Assembly: GCA_948567375.1 (NCBI GenBank)
Contig: OX419756.1
Coordinates: 69,108,552-69,172,551, forward strand
Direction: 5' to 3'
Length of the DNA: 64,000 nucleotides
Source: Lunularia cruciata
Lineage: Eukaryota > Streptophyta > Marchantiopsida > Lunulariales > Lunulariaceae
In this document: positions 31,819 to 43,554 of the stretch, piece by piece
Numbering within the stretch: the first letter of the stretch is position 1
How the letters are laid out: each line of letters opens with the position of its first letter
Program-made: the position numbers and the translations under genes
The notes under the pieces: generated by a model
Told to the model about the DNA's origin: nothing
Seen by the model: only the letters and a program-made list of their open reading frames with translations
Database searches by the model: none

Positions 31819-32227
31819 TGTAACAATATGGAGTTTAGCGATGAAGTTAGTAGGGCTTACAAAGTAGAGAATAAGAAAAAATAGCATAGAATATTCTAGA
31901 AGCATCTAAGAAGCTTCTTGGGAAGCTTCCCAACTAGTTAACTTGCGCCCTAAGCAGGTAGCTTCTAGAAGCTTCTAACTAGTTTAGCTTGCACGCCAAG
32001 TAGACTGCTTCTAGAAGGAAGCTTCTTGAGAAGCTTCCTGGTTAACTTGGCTTGCACTCCAAGAATGCGGCTCAAGGAAGCTTCTTGAGAAGCTTCAAGG
32101 GTCTTGTATGCTACCTATAAATACCAAAGCCGAAGCTCATGCTAGGCATTCAGAGTTTTCCCTCATTCAAATGTCCCAATGTGAGTTTCCATTCTCCTAT
32201 TTCTCTCCTTGGTTTCGGTCTTTTACA
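31819..32227 (+). repeat. Type-1 5' LTR
   Basis: 409 bp, TGTAACAATATGG to TTTTACA. Contains the heat-shock-element-like array and a TATA box. Confidence 0.95.
31894..32123 (+). promoter_or_regulatory. Array of heat-shock-element-like modules and TATA box in type-1 LTR
   Basis: GAA/TTC units in alternating orientation with 2-bp spacing occur in four groups: TTC 31,894/GAA 31,899, GAA 31,910/TTC 31,915 and GAA 31,922/TTC 31,927; TTC 31,963/GAA 31,968/TTC 31,973; TTC 32,009/GAA 32,014, GAA 32,018/TTC 32,023 and GAA 32,030/TTC 32,035; GAA 32,077/TTC 32,082 and GAA 32,089/TTC 32,094. TATAAATA follows at 32,116-32,123. The plant heat-shock element is built from nGAAn units in exactly this alternating spacing, so heat-factor control is a reasonable inference. 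Confidence 0.6.
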
Positions 32228-32249
32228 TTGGTATTAGAGCAGGAATGGG

Positions 32250-33348
32250 ATGGATGGAATTTATGGACCACCAAATCCACTTCCGCCAAACCATTGGGAC
32301 TTTTGTGTCCAGATATTACCAAAGCATTATTTCACACAATTCATCACCTCACGCTTTGGGCAGGATTTTCTACATATGATCACCGTGTTAGAGGAACACT
32401 TGATACTTCGAGTTGTAACTTATGGAGAATGGTGGACGTGTTGTATCTATGTGTTAATCAATTAGATAAATTGAGGGTAGTGGAATAGAGTAGTAGCAAT
32501 GGCGGCAATACCGGATGTTATCCTTGCAATGCGACAACAAATCAGCATCTTACTCGATTGTTGGATGAATGAGACCAGCAACAACAAGAATAGATAGACA
32601 GAGCGCTAGTTTGAGATGTAGAAGATTGCATTTGATTTCCAAAACCCAAGGTTTTTGAAGGCAAGAATCTTCCAAGCACAATAGAGAATTTTGTGTTTGA
32701 CTGCGACGTTACTTTGAAGCCACCAATCTTCAAGACGAGCGGAAACAAATTCTCTTGGCTTCTAGCCAATTGGATGGCGTGGCAAAACTTTGGTGGCGAT
32801 TCCGAGTAGAAAGAGCTGAACGAAAAATTGTTATACCTATTTTGACATGGGCAGAATTCAAGGATGCAATACTTGGTCGATTTTAAACTATAAATACCAC
32901 CATAGCCGTACGAGATAAATTGGCGGAGTTGAGGCAGATTGGTTCAGTGAGAAGCTACATCACACAATTTCAGAACATCATCATGCAAATTCCAGATATC
33001 CAAGAAGGTGAAGTTGTGGATAGATTTGTGCAAGGATTGAAGTGACGAACCTAATTGGAAGTGACCATGCGAGAGCCACAGAACGTAGAAGAAGCCATGC
33101 AATTGGCTGAGTGTTTTGATTCCTTGGTTGCAACAACTTGGTCTCAACCTCGACCTACACAAAGTCTACCAGTACCACGAGTGGAAGAACCGGTACCAAT
33201 GGAGATTGATGCTATCCAACAAAGACCACTTGGCACAGTAGATAAAGAAAGATTACGACAAAATAGAGGTTGCTTTTATTGTCACCAAGTTGGACATTGC
33301 ATTGTTGAGTGTCCACTTAGGAATGGGCGATCTCGACAAGTTCCCTAA
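32250..33348 (+). pseudogene. Type-1 gag, interrupted
   Basis: In a broken frame the region encodes a chromovirus-type gag: FEGKNLPSTIENFVFD near 32,650; WWRF and AERKIVIPILTWAEFKDAILGRF near 32,800-32,885; RQIGSVRSYITQFQNI near 32,940. The last part (from 33,055) is open and ends in a CCHC knuckle, CFYCHQVGHCIVECP (33,270-33,314). Stops such as those near 32,886 and 33,044 prevent full translation. Confidence 0.85.
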
Positions 33349-33421
33349 TGGAGTTTGTGGAACAGAATGATCAGGGAAACAAAGAATCCCGGTAGGAGAT
33401 TTTGAGCCGCCTACTGGGAGC

Positions 33422-33814
33422 TTGATTAGTTCCAATGGGATTGAAGGCTTGACATATGCAAGTTTGCTTCACTTGCAAGGTAAAATATCTAATCGGGGTT
33501 GTAGGATTTTGGTTGATTCTGGAAGTTCAAAGAATTGCATGTCTATGCAAGTAGCAAAGGAATTGGGTATTCCTATCAAGCCAGTGTTTGGAAGTAGGTT
33601 GATGATGGCGGATGGTAGAAAGGGTTCTGCATTCCACACCTCACATCCTATTACCTTCAAGATTGGGAAGGAGTATTTGGAGTGTATGAGGTTTGTTGTG
33701 ACACCTCTACACTATGATATCATTCTGGGTCTACCTTGGCTTGAACGTCATAAGGTTCAATTTGATTGGACCCGACGACAAATTCAAGTACAACACCAAG
33801 GTAGACATTTCTGA
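33422..33814 (+). pseudogene. Type-1 aspartic protease segment
   Basis: Open for 130 residues. It has the catalytic DSG (RILVDSGSSKNCMS), a flap-like region and the C-terminal hydrophobic-Gly motif IILGLPWLERH of retroviral-type proteases. It is followed by stops and by a short tandem array of about 60-bp units (33,850-34,030: CCCAAGATGGGAAGTTTG and variants) before the RT. Confidence 0.85.
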
Positions 33815-34164
33815 TTAGGTTGTCTAGCACCTCTGAGTAAGACGCCTAAGAATAGTCAGTCCCAAGATGGGAAGTTTGTCGAGAAGGTAGCCATAGAGCA
33901 AATCTGGAAGGGAGATGAGTCCCAAGATGGGAAGTTTGCCAAGAAGGCAACCATGGAGCAAGCTTGGAAGAGAGATGGGTCCTTGGAACGGAAGTTTGTT
34001 AATGAAGCGGCCATAGAGCAAGCTTTGGAGGAAGATAAGTCTGTATTCGCGATGTGGATCAAGCCGATTGCACAAGAACAATCTGAGGAGGGCCAAGAGC
34101 CTCATCAAGCAATGGTTGATCGGATAGTTCATGAGTTTGCAGATGTGTTTCCGGATGATCTGCC

Positions 34165-35470
34165 ATAGGGATTACCATCCTATCAAGGTATGCCCTTCAG
34201 ATCAAGTTATTGCCAAGGAGTACTCTAGTGAGTAGACCAATCTATCGGCTCTCACCAAAGGAGTTGGAAGAGTTGCAAACAACACTTACAAATTTGTTGG
34301 AGAAGGATTTCATACAACATAGTGCCTCTCCTTGGGGAGCACTGGTACTATTTGTTCCAAAGAAGGATGGAAGACCTTGTTTTTGTATTGATTACCGTGG
34401 ACTCAATAAGCAAACCGTGAAGAATGTATATCTCTTGCCTCGGATCGATGACTTGCTTGATCAACTAAGTGGAGCACGCTACTTTTCCAAGCTAGATCTT
34501 TGTAGCGGCTATTAGCAAATTCCTATTGAAGGAGAGGACGTGCAAGAGACTACTTTTTGCACAAGATATGGAAATTTTGAGTGGAGAGTTCTACCTTTTG
34601 GACTCACTAATGCTCAGCAATCTTCATGGATCAAACGCATCGAGTGTTGGAGGGACTATTGGATCGGTCCGTGGTGGTGCTCTTAGATGATATCTTAATC
34701 TATAGCAAGATAGAGGCAGAACACATGAATCATGTGCAAGAAGTCCTAAGACGACTATGAGAGTGGAAATTTTATTGCAAGAAGTCAAAGTGTGCTTTTT
34801 GGCAGAAGGAGGTTACCTTCTTGGGTCATAAGATCTCATCAAAGGGGATCAAGATGGAATAAGAGAAGATCAAGGCCATTATTGATTGGCCTACCCTGAA
34901 GGATGCTATAGAAGTACGAGCATTCAATGGATTGGCCAATTTTTATTGATGGTTCATCCACTATTATGCTCACGTGGCTGGACCATTGACTGACCTCTTG
35001 GGAAAGAACTCAAGCTTCTAGTGGACCACCAAGTATAAAGAAGCATTCCAGAAGTTAAAGCATATGGTGTCTTCAAGACCTATTCTTCAACCATATGATC
35101 CTCAACTACCTTGTGTGGTTGATTTTGATGCTTCTAACTTTGCAATTGGAGTTGTGTTGCAACAGAATTTCCAGATGGACTAAATCCTATTGCCTTTGTG
35201 TCTCGTGACTAAATACAACTGAAAGAAATTACTCTGCTCGAGATCCGGAACAACTTGCAATGGTATATGCCACCAAGGTATGGAGGCATTATCTCTTGGG
35301 GAAACAAGTGATCATGCAAACTGATCACAAGCCATTGTTGCAGACCTTACACTTGGAGCACATGAAGACTCGGCATCACCGATGGGAAGAGCAACTCCAA
35401 TTGTTTGACATCAAACTTGAGTACAAACCAGGTCGGTTCCATGTCATCCCTGATGCTCTATCACGATGAC
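34165..35470 (+). pseudogene. Type-1 reverse transcriptase and RNase H, interrupted
   Basis: RT motifs: [19 protein letters not shown] (34,352-34,410), [22 protein letters not shown] followed by a stop at 34,513, then LPFGLTNA, a frameshift, and the catalytic LLDDILIYSK near 34,680. RNase H: DFDASNFAIGVVLQQ (about 35,122-35,166), YATKVWRHYLLGKQ, TDHKPLLQT and PDALSR (to 35,468). Stops at several sites, for example 34,758 and 34,859, make it a pseudogene. Confidence 0.9.
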
Positions 35471-35475
35471 TTGAT

Positions 35476-37003
35476 TTGAAGGATCTTCCTCTCATCACGG
35501 CGGCAATTACAACGGTGTCCATTGACCCTAAGATCCATAATGAGTTTCAATCAGCTCTACAACAAGATCCCTTCTTCCAAGTGGTACACAATTGTCTGAC
35601 AGCATGCGACAAGGAGTACAACACCTTCTCCTTTAAGGAAGGCCTTTTATTCCATGCAGACCAGATCTATGTTCCAGCTAGAGGTGATCTTCAACTTGTG
35701 CGCCTTCAAGAAGCCCATGATTTACCAATAGCTGGTCACATGGGAGTGGACAAGACCTTGGGCACCCTCCAACGCTAATGGTGGTGGCCCAACATGACAC
35801 AAGATATTCAAGACTTTGTCCGATCATGTAAGAGTTGCCAACGGAACAAGGCTAGCAACCAGAAGCCGAGTGGACTCTTTCAACCACTCATCATTCCATC
35901 CGCTTGTTGGGAACATGTGAGCTTGGATCTAATCACAGCCTTGCCAAAGACAAAACAAGGACACACCACAATTGTGGTGTTTGTGGATAAGCTTAGTAAG
36001 CAAATCCACTTGGCACCAACCTGTGATACTGTGGATGCTCTAACCTTAGCGCAAATCTACTTCGACAATGTCTTCAAGCATCATGGGATGCCACATGTAC
36101 TCATCTCCGACCGTGATCCTCAATTTATCGGGAAGTTTTGGCAAGCACTCTTCCAGATACTCGGCACCAAGCTTGCTTTGTCCACGGCCTATCATCCTCA
36201 AACTGATGGACAAACTGAACGTGCAAATTGTACATTGGAGGATATGTTGCGGGCCTTTGTCAATGTCCACTATACCAACTGGGATGAATGTCTTGTAGTT
36301 GCAAAATTTACCTACAACAATTCCAAACACGCAAGCACCAGATTTTCTCCCTTCTTTCTCAATTTTGGCCAAGATCCGCTTGTTCCAGATTCTCTTCTTG
36401 CTCCCCCTCCCTCTTAGGTTCCTCATACTTCCACATTCTTGACCACTTTATCCCAATCTCTCCAACAAGCCAAGTCTCACCTCTTTGTTGCTTAGAATCA
36501 CCAAAAACAATATGCGGACCACCATCGTTGTGATCTCACCTTTGAAGTTGGCGATAAAGTCATGCTATCCTCTAGTAACCTCCCTCTCCCACTTGATACC
36601 CAAGTTCATAAACTTGCTCCTAATTGGATAGGACCCTTTGATATCACCCTCATTATCTCTCATGTTGCTTATCGACTTGCCTTGCCTTATCACATGCATA
36701 TCCATCATGTCTTTCATGTTTCCAAGCTGAAACCCTTTGTTCATAACCCCTCTTCCTTTTCCTCTCAAGTCCAGCCTCCTTCTTTGCTTGTCCCTATCCA
36801 TGATCATGAGGAGTACGAAGTTGATCGTATCCTTGCGTGTTGTCATATTCAACGAGGCCGTAGCCAACATACGGAGTACAAGGTCCTTTGGAAAGGTATC
36901 CCCTTCATGATGCCACATGGGAACCTCTTTCCCACCTCCAAAATGCACAGATGGCCATCAAGGAATTTGAAGCTTCACTGGCGATGAGGACGTCACCAAC
37001 TAG
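35476..37003 (+). pseudogene. Type-1 integrase with chromodomain, interrupted
   Basis: HHCC finger (HDLPIAGHMGVDKT, then CKSCQRNKA). DDE core: D in SLDLITALP, D in LISDRDPQF, E in DGQTERANC. The GPF-type C-terminal domain is NWIGPFDITLI, followed by a chromodomain (EEYEVDRILA... YKVLWKG, about 36,808-36,897) that defines chromoviruses and in relatives guides insertion to heterochromatin. Stops at 35,776 and 36,415 and a frameshift near 36,895 interrupt it. The tail DATWEPLSHLQNAQ continues in another frame. Confidence 0.92.
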
Positions 37004-37016
37004 CAGCGGGGGAACA

Positions 37017-37425
37017 TGTAACAATATGGAGTTTAGCGATGAAGTTAGTCGGGCTTACAAAGTAGAGAATAAGACAAAATAGCCTAGAATATTCTAGAAG
37101 CATCTAAAAAGCTTCTTGGGAAGCTTCCCAACTAGTTAACTTGCACCCTAAGTAGGTAGCTTCTAGAAGCTTCTAACTAGCTTAGCTTGGACGCCAAGTA
37201 GGCGACTTCTAGAAGAAAGCTTCTTGAGAAGCTTCTTGGTTAACTTGGCTTGCACTCCAAGAAAGTGGCTCAAGGAAGCTTCTTGAGAAGCTTCAAGGGT
37301 CTTGTATGCTACCTATAAATACCAAAGCTGAAGCTCATGCTAGGTATTTGGAGTTTTCCCTCATTCAAGTGTCCCAATGTGAGTTTCCATTCTCCTATTT
37401 CTCTCCTCGGTTTTGGTCTTTTACA
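37017..37425 (+). repeat. Type-1 3' LTR
   Basis: 409 bp. It retains the alternating GAA/TTC array and TATAAATA (37,314-37,321). Confidence 0.95.
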
Positions 37426-37787
37426 AAAAGGCTGGACTTTCCCTCTACACTTCCCACTATTTTTCTTGTTGAGAGCTTTCCAATGGTACCTCACCTATGT
37501 GATTCTAAACTTCCTACAATAAGATTCTCTAAAGAATCCCTCCAAACCAGCTAGATAGGACAAGGATCAACATGTCATCCACCCATAAAACTAATCTAAG
37601 AGTAGAGCTTGTTAACATGTCACCAATCTATATATCTGATCCAAGGTTTAGGTTTGTTTGAGTGGATACTCTTTGTTATATAATAAAGAGAAGGTGCTCC
37701 TTTGGGGTATCCAAATATTGAGTGTGAAGCTTTGTACTTCTTCTCTTGTGTTCCTCTTAGAGGTTCTCTTATCCTCAGAATATTACA

Positions 37788-38599
37788 GTTGGAGTACAAC
37801 TTTGCCTCCAATGCATAGAAATTACAACCCAACTCCCTTATTTTGTTTGGTGACTCTGAGTTAGGACCAACTTCTAAACATGCTTGATGGTCTTCCATGT
37901 TCTCTGTTCAACAATCATGAGGATCCACATCCTCTTTGCTGTTGGGCTTCTTGAACAGAATTTATTTATATTGACCTCCTATTACACTTGTACACAAAGG
38001 ATCTATTCCCAATCCTATTGCACCTTGACTATCTTGGTTAACTCTACAATTCAATGTTTTGCCTCCACTTGAATGTTTGATTGGCCAACTCTGTTTGTGA
38101 GGCTGGAAGTCATACCACAATCACTTCCTTGTTCATGGCAATCTCCTCATTCTAGGTACACATCTATTCCTCTTGCACCTCCGTGAAGTCCACAAATGCT
38201 TAATCACACTAGTCAACTGCTATCTCATCACATTGATTTTGGCTTTTGCCATTTGCAATTTAATTTTGTGCCTCTCCCAACATTCCTTCTTGTCTTTCTT
38301 CCACTAGTTACCAATAGTAGACTAGTGGACACACTCCTTTTTTTTGTAATTCCTTCTCCTTGGTCTTGAGTTTCTTCTTCCAACTTGTAGACCTTCTATC
38401 TTGTGGTAATCATAACATGTTCCTTCAATGATGTCATCTCTTCATGAGCTTGAATTGTCTACTCTTGAGCTTCTAATAATCTATTTTTGGCCTTTGCCTT
38501 CTCATATTTAGCATTGTATCATTTGGTGAAGAAACTCCACCATTGTCTTCACATCATTCATGTTGGGATGAAGCTTGTTATAGAATGGAAGAATCTCTC
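37788..38599 (-). pseudogene. Type-2 gag/leader relic, inverted (unit 2)
   Basis: This is the uninterrupted version of 454-661 plus 8465-9068. On the minus strand it runs from the inverted LTR (38,600-39,371) toward the plus-strand LTR end at 37,787. The coding remains are coiled-coil-like and broken. Confidence 0.5.
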
Positions 38600-39371
38600 T
38601 ATAATCTTTTGAGGATATGAGACCTAAAGAGAAACACAAAAGAAGAAACACACAATTTTACACTCAACCTCCAATGTTGCAATGGAACACCTTGACTGTA
38701 TTATATAACAAAGTGGACTCATCTAAAGGAAGCTCCACCCTTGGATCATACAGATGGATTGGTGACTTGTAAGCAAGCTCTGCCCTTAGATTGGTTGCAT
38801 GCATGGGTGACGTGTTGGTTTTGATCCTATCTGGTTGGTCAAACCGTCTTTGATTGGAGGGAATATTTAATAAATCTTCATGTAAGAATCTATAAATGGC
38901 ATGGGCAAGGTACCATTGGAAAGCTCTTCATGAGACAAACTTTGGGGGAGAGAAGGCTAGTCTATCTTCCATAAGTGTGGGGAGAGGAGAGGGGAGGGGA
39001 GGAGGCACACATTTTCAAAGCCTAATTCATCCATTTAGGCCTTCCAAATTGGCTCCAAAGTTTTAAGGCTATTTTTAGCTCTTGCTTTATTAGAAGAAGT
39101 CCTCTTTTGGTGATACCTCTATTTGAACTACCTACCTCATCATGCATAACATCCTTCTAGATGTTATCAAGTCAATTTCTACCTCTAGATAATATATCTA
39201 GCTTTTGGTATTACAAATTCAAGTTACTTTTGGCTCTTGCATTATTAGTAAAAGTACTCTTTTGGTGAAACCTCTATCTAATCTACCTATTCTATCATAC
39301 ATAACATCCTCCTAGATGTTACTAAGCCAATTTTTTAACTTTAGATGATAATTCTAGCTATTGGTATTACA
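38600..39371 (-). repeat. Type-2 LTR, inverted (unit 2)
   Basis: 772 bp, collinear with 9069-9840. Starts TGTAATACCAATAGC on the minus strand and contains the tandemly repeated 5' module. Confidence 0.85.
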
Positions 39372-42300
39372 CTCTCCTATCACTTTGAGGGTGTGCTCCA
39401 ACTTGTGCATAATCCATCATGACAATTGATTGTAGTGAATGGGGTGCTAGAAGGCAATCAAGTGCGAGTGTTAATAGATCCGAGAGCCACAAAGAATTTC
39501 TTGTCTTGCTCTATTGCAATAAGATTGAGAATGGATCTAAAGAGAGATGAGAGTGAAGAAGTAGAGTTACCTAACAGACAAATAGAGAGGATTGAATCAT
39601 TACCCATGCAGATAACACTCTCTATAGGAAAATATCAAGAAGTAATTGAGTGGCAAGTGATACAATTAGCTCGGTATGATGCAATCTTAGGTATGCCATG
39701 GATGAAGCATTACAACCCTATGGTAGATTGGAGGAAGAAAGTAGTGAGAACCTACCAATGGTTGATCATTGTGGTTAAAGAAAAATCACATAGGCAAGAA
39801 TTGCCTCTCTATGTCATAGGAATAGCAACTATCTATAAGACTAATAGGTGTTTCATGGGTCTAATAAGAGAAGTCTAGAGTGCACAACTTGAGGGACAAA
39901 TTCTTGAGAAATTGAAGGATATCGTAAATGAGTTTCAAGATGCCTTTCTTGATGATCTACCCTCAAGATTACCACCAAAAAGGAGAGTAGATCATAAAAA
40001 TGAGACACTCTCGGGGAAGACACCTCCCTATAAGGCTCCATATTGCCTCTCACCTCATGAGTTGGAGGAGTGAAATAATCAAATTGAGGATATGTTGTAG
40101 AAAAGGTTCATCCAACCCAACATATCACCATATGGGGCTCCGGTCTTGTTTGTGAAGAAGAAAGATGGTACAATGCGCATGTGCATTGACTATCAGGGTC
40201 TCAATCAGCAAACAATGAAGAAAAAACACCCCTTACCTTGCATGGATGATCTATTTGATCAACTCAATGGAGCAAGACATGTCACCAAACTAGATTTGCA
40301 AGCGGTTACAATCAAATCTGAATTGCAGAGGAGGATGTGTACAAGACTGCCTTTAGAACCAGGTATGGCCACTTTGAGTATCTTGTGATGCCTTTTGGTC
40401 TCACCAATGCACTTGCCACTTTCATGATTCTAATTAAAGATATATTTTGTCCATTTTGTATAAGTTTGTCATTTTGTCTTCTTGGATGACATCTTAGTAT
40501 AAAGTAGGACAATGATGGAACACAAACAACACTTAGTAGGACGATGACTAAACACAAACAACATCTACGAGAAGTCCTCCAAATTCTAAGACAAAATTGA
40601 TTGTATGCCAAAATCTCAAATTGTGATTTCTGCAAGTCTGAAGTAGACTACTTGGGGCATAGAGTAAGTGCAAAGGGTATTCAAGTATTGATAGATAAAA
40701 TAGAGCTCATTCAAAAATGGAGTGCCCAAGAAGATCAGACTCAACTCAAGAGCTTCTTGGGTTTGACGGGATTCTATCATTGATTTGTCAAGGACTTCTT
40801 CAAGGCTGCACAACCTTTAATAGCACTGCTTGGCAAGGAGAAGAAGTGGACATGGGGAACTGCACAAGAGTTGACCTTTCAAGAGTTGAAAGCCACCTTG
40901 CTACATGCACCAATCTTGAAGTGGTATGACCCAAAACATCAAATCAAGTTGGCCATAGATGCATCAGGCGTAGCAATCGGAGCAATCCTACAACAAGAGT
41001 GGCATGATGGATGGCATCCCATTGCATATTTCTCTTGGAATTTGTTACTGACATAACGCAACTACCACACCATAGAACAAGAAGAGTTGGTCATTGTCTT
41101 GGCAACCAAGCATCAGAAGCACTATCTTGGCGAGAAGGCATTTGGGGTAGAGACAGACCACAAACCTCTAGTCTACCTCGAGATGCAGAAGGATCTATCT
41201 CATTGCAAGATTCGATGGGCAGAGTGGCGACAATGCTTCAACATGACAATCACCTACATTGAAGGAAAGAAGCAACTTGCAGATGCATTCACCCACATGC
41301 CAATGGCAAACAACTTGGTAGCAGAGGTTCAGATTAACCCTAAATTCTAGCTAGAGATTCTAGCAGCTATAAAAACTGATCCATAGATTGTAGAAGGGCA
41401 ATCATCCAAAGGCTTCACCAGCACCCAAGGACTTTTGTGATGGCACCTTTTGTGATGGCAGATAATGGATTCCAAATGTTCCAAAATTGTGCACCACCAT
41501 TCTAGCGGAATATCATGATTTGGCCATTGTAGGTCATGTTGGAGTAGACAAGACCTTGGATGCAGTCCAGTGCCATTACTATTGGCTTAAGATGAACAAC
41601 AATGTGATGGACTACATGCACAATTGTTCACTTTGTCAACAGAATAAAGCTTCTAATCAAGCTCCTACAGGGCTCCTGCAACCTCTCCCTACTCCTACAC
41701 AACATTGAGAACAGGTGTGTATGGATCTAGTCTGTGAATTACCCAAGACCACATCAGGATTTGACACCATCATGGTCTTTGTGGACCAGCTCAGCAAAAT
41801 GCCCTACCACCAAGGAGGTGACCGGTCCACAACTTGCTCAATTATACTGAGATGCATTCTTCTCTCACCATGGCTTGTCTCGAGTACTCATCACCAATAA
41901 GGGTACTCATTTCACCAGTTTGTTTTGGTGCACCCTCTTTGGTTTCTTCAAAACCAAGTTGGCCATGTCCACAACTTACGATCCACAAACAAATGGACAA
42001 ATAGAGCGGACTAATTGCACTATTGAAGACATGTTACGCAACTTCACCTTAGAAGAGCAAGAGAGGTGGGACACCCTACTCCCGTTGGTGGAATTTGCTT
42101 ACAACAATTCAGTGAATGCATCCACCCAAGTAACTCCATCGTTCCTCATGTATGGTGAGCATCCCTTCACACCTTCCAGGTTGATGAAGATTCATCTGGT
42201 GGCTACCAAGGTCAATGAAGTCAACATATTTGTTTCTAGAATCCAACAAGGGGTGGAGAACGCTAAGCACAAATTACAAATTGCACAAAATTGCCAAAAG

Positions 42301-42786
42301 CAGTATGCTGGTGCACACCGTAGGCACATGGAGTTCAATGTTAAGGATAAAGTGTGGCTATTGACAACCAACCTCACATTAGTGGGACCTTGTAAGCTCA
42401 TACCTCGTTTTATTGGGTCTTTCTCAATTCTCCGTCTAATCGACGCTGTGGCCTATCACCTTGAGCTACCACCACACATGAAGATCCATCTAGTGTTCCA
42501 TGTTTCCCTTCTATGCAGATATGCTCCCTGATCAGGCTTGGGTCATTCCACACAAGACATTCAACCTTGTCCGACACTCATTGATGGCAACGAGGAATAT
42601 GAAGTGGAGCGGATTCTCCAAAAATGCATACGTGGTACTCATCATCCACAGGTGGATTATCTTGTCCAGTGGAAAGGTTACCCCCTCTATGAAGCAACCT
42701 GGGAACCCACTGCCAATTTGACACATGCACCGGTGTTGGTGCAAGCATTTGAGCAACAGTTGCACAACGAAGACGTTGTGTTTTAA
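39372..42786 (+). pseudogene. Type-2 chromovirus pol: protease, RT, RNase H, integrase, chromodomain
   Basis: Protease (39,426-39,878; VNGVLEGNQVRVLID, AILGMPWM), RT ([17 protein letters not shown] from 40,158; MPFGLTNA near 40,390), RNase H (AIDASGVAIGAILQQEWHDG, about 40,954-41,010; TDHKPL near 41,156), integrase finger (HDLAIVGHVGVDKT, CSLCQQNKA), core and C-terminal domain (to 42,531) and chromodomain (EEYEVERILQK... WKGYP, 42,595-42,684). The second catalytic Asp of the integrase is Asn (VLITNKGTHF, near 41,890). Stops at 40,071, 40,098, 41,348 and elsewhere break the frame. A purine tract AAAAGGAGGGAGG precedes the 3' LTR. Confidence 0.92.
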
Positions 42787-42799
42787 AAGGAGGGAGGTT

Positions 42800-43554
42800 T
42801 GTAATACCAAGAGCTAACCATATGATCTAGATATGAAATTTGGTTTGGTAACATCTGGAATGATGTTATACATGATGATCAAAATAGATCACATAGAAGT
42901 ATCACCAAAAGGGTACTTCTACTAATAGAGTAGAAAATTGAAATAGATTTGAAAACCTTGGAGCCAATAGCTAGACATATGATTTGCAGGTGAGAATTGG
43001 GTTGGTAAAATCTGGAAGGATATTACATACGATGGACTGAATAGATCAAAAAGAGGTATCACCAAAAGGGGACTTCTACTAATAGAGTTTGAACAAAAAT
43101 ATGTCAAATCTTTGAAGGCAATTTTGGAGGCCTAAACAAATGAATTAGGCCTCAAAAATGTGCAAATTTCCCCCTCCAATTGAAGGAAGGCTGGCCTTCC
43201 CTCCCCCCCAACTTTGTCTCATCGAGAGCTTTCCAATGGTACCTCACCCATGTGATTATGAGATTCCTACAAGAAGATTCCCTAAAAGATTCCCTTCTGT
43301 CAAAACTTGTTTGACCAACCAGATAGGACCAAGACCAACATGTCACCCATCCAAGTAAGTAATCCAAGGGTGGAGATTGCTGACATGTCACCTATCTATG
43401 TACCTAATCCTATGATGGAGCTTCATTGGAGGAGATCCGCTTTGCCTATATAATAAAGAGAAGGTGCTCTTTTGGGGCATTGGAGTTTGAGTGTGAAAGT
43501 GTGTATTTTTCATGGTGTGTTTCTCTTTAGGTCTCCTATCCTTGAAGTATTACA
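42800..43554 (+). repeat. Type-2 3' LTR with tandem 5' module
   Basis: 755 bp, TGTAATACC to ATTACA. The first ~155 bp (ending ACTTCTACTAATAGAG) is followed by a second, diverged copy ending in the same words near 43,088. A TATATAATA box lies at 43,447-43,455. Confidence 0.9.

Larger units (their letters stand above)
31819..37425 (+). mobile_element. Type-1 Ty3/gypsy chromovirus, complete structure
   Basis: Two 409-bp LTRs with TG...CA ends and a perfect 5-bp target duplication AAAAG (31,814-31,818 and 37,426-37,430). A primer site TGGTATTAGAGC (32,229-32,240; one mismatch to the initiator-Met site) follows the 5' LTR, and a purine run GCGGGGGAA precedes the 3' LTR. Gag, protease, RT, RNase H, integrase and chromodomain occur in gypsy order on the plus strand. 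By eye the LTRs differ at about 22 of 409 positions, and many stops break the frames, so the element is no longer autonomous. It sits inside a type-2 LTR. Confidence 0.96.
31643..37787 (+). repeat. Type-2 LTR split by a type-1 element
   Basis: The LTR begins TGTAATACC at 31,643, directly after a purine-rich tract and the end of a type-2 pol. It runs to 31,818, is interrupted by the type-1 element 31,819-37,425 and its target duplicate (37,426-37,430), and resumes to end in ATTACA at 37,787. Its own length is about 533 bp, against 755 bp for the LTR at 42,800, because it has only one copy of the 5' tandem module. Confidence 0.85.

Noticed and set aside
31890-32100. Repeated AAGCTTCTTGAGAAGCTT blocks as a CRISPR-like or simple satellite array
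   Set aside because: Unit spacing is irregular, the blocks lie only within LTRs, and the genome is a plant. They are better explained as promoter elements of the LTR.
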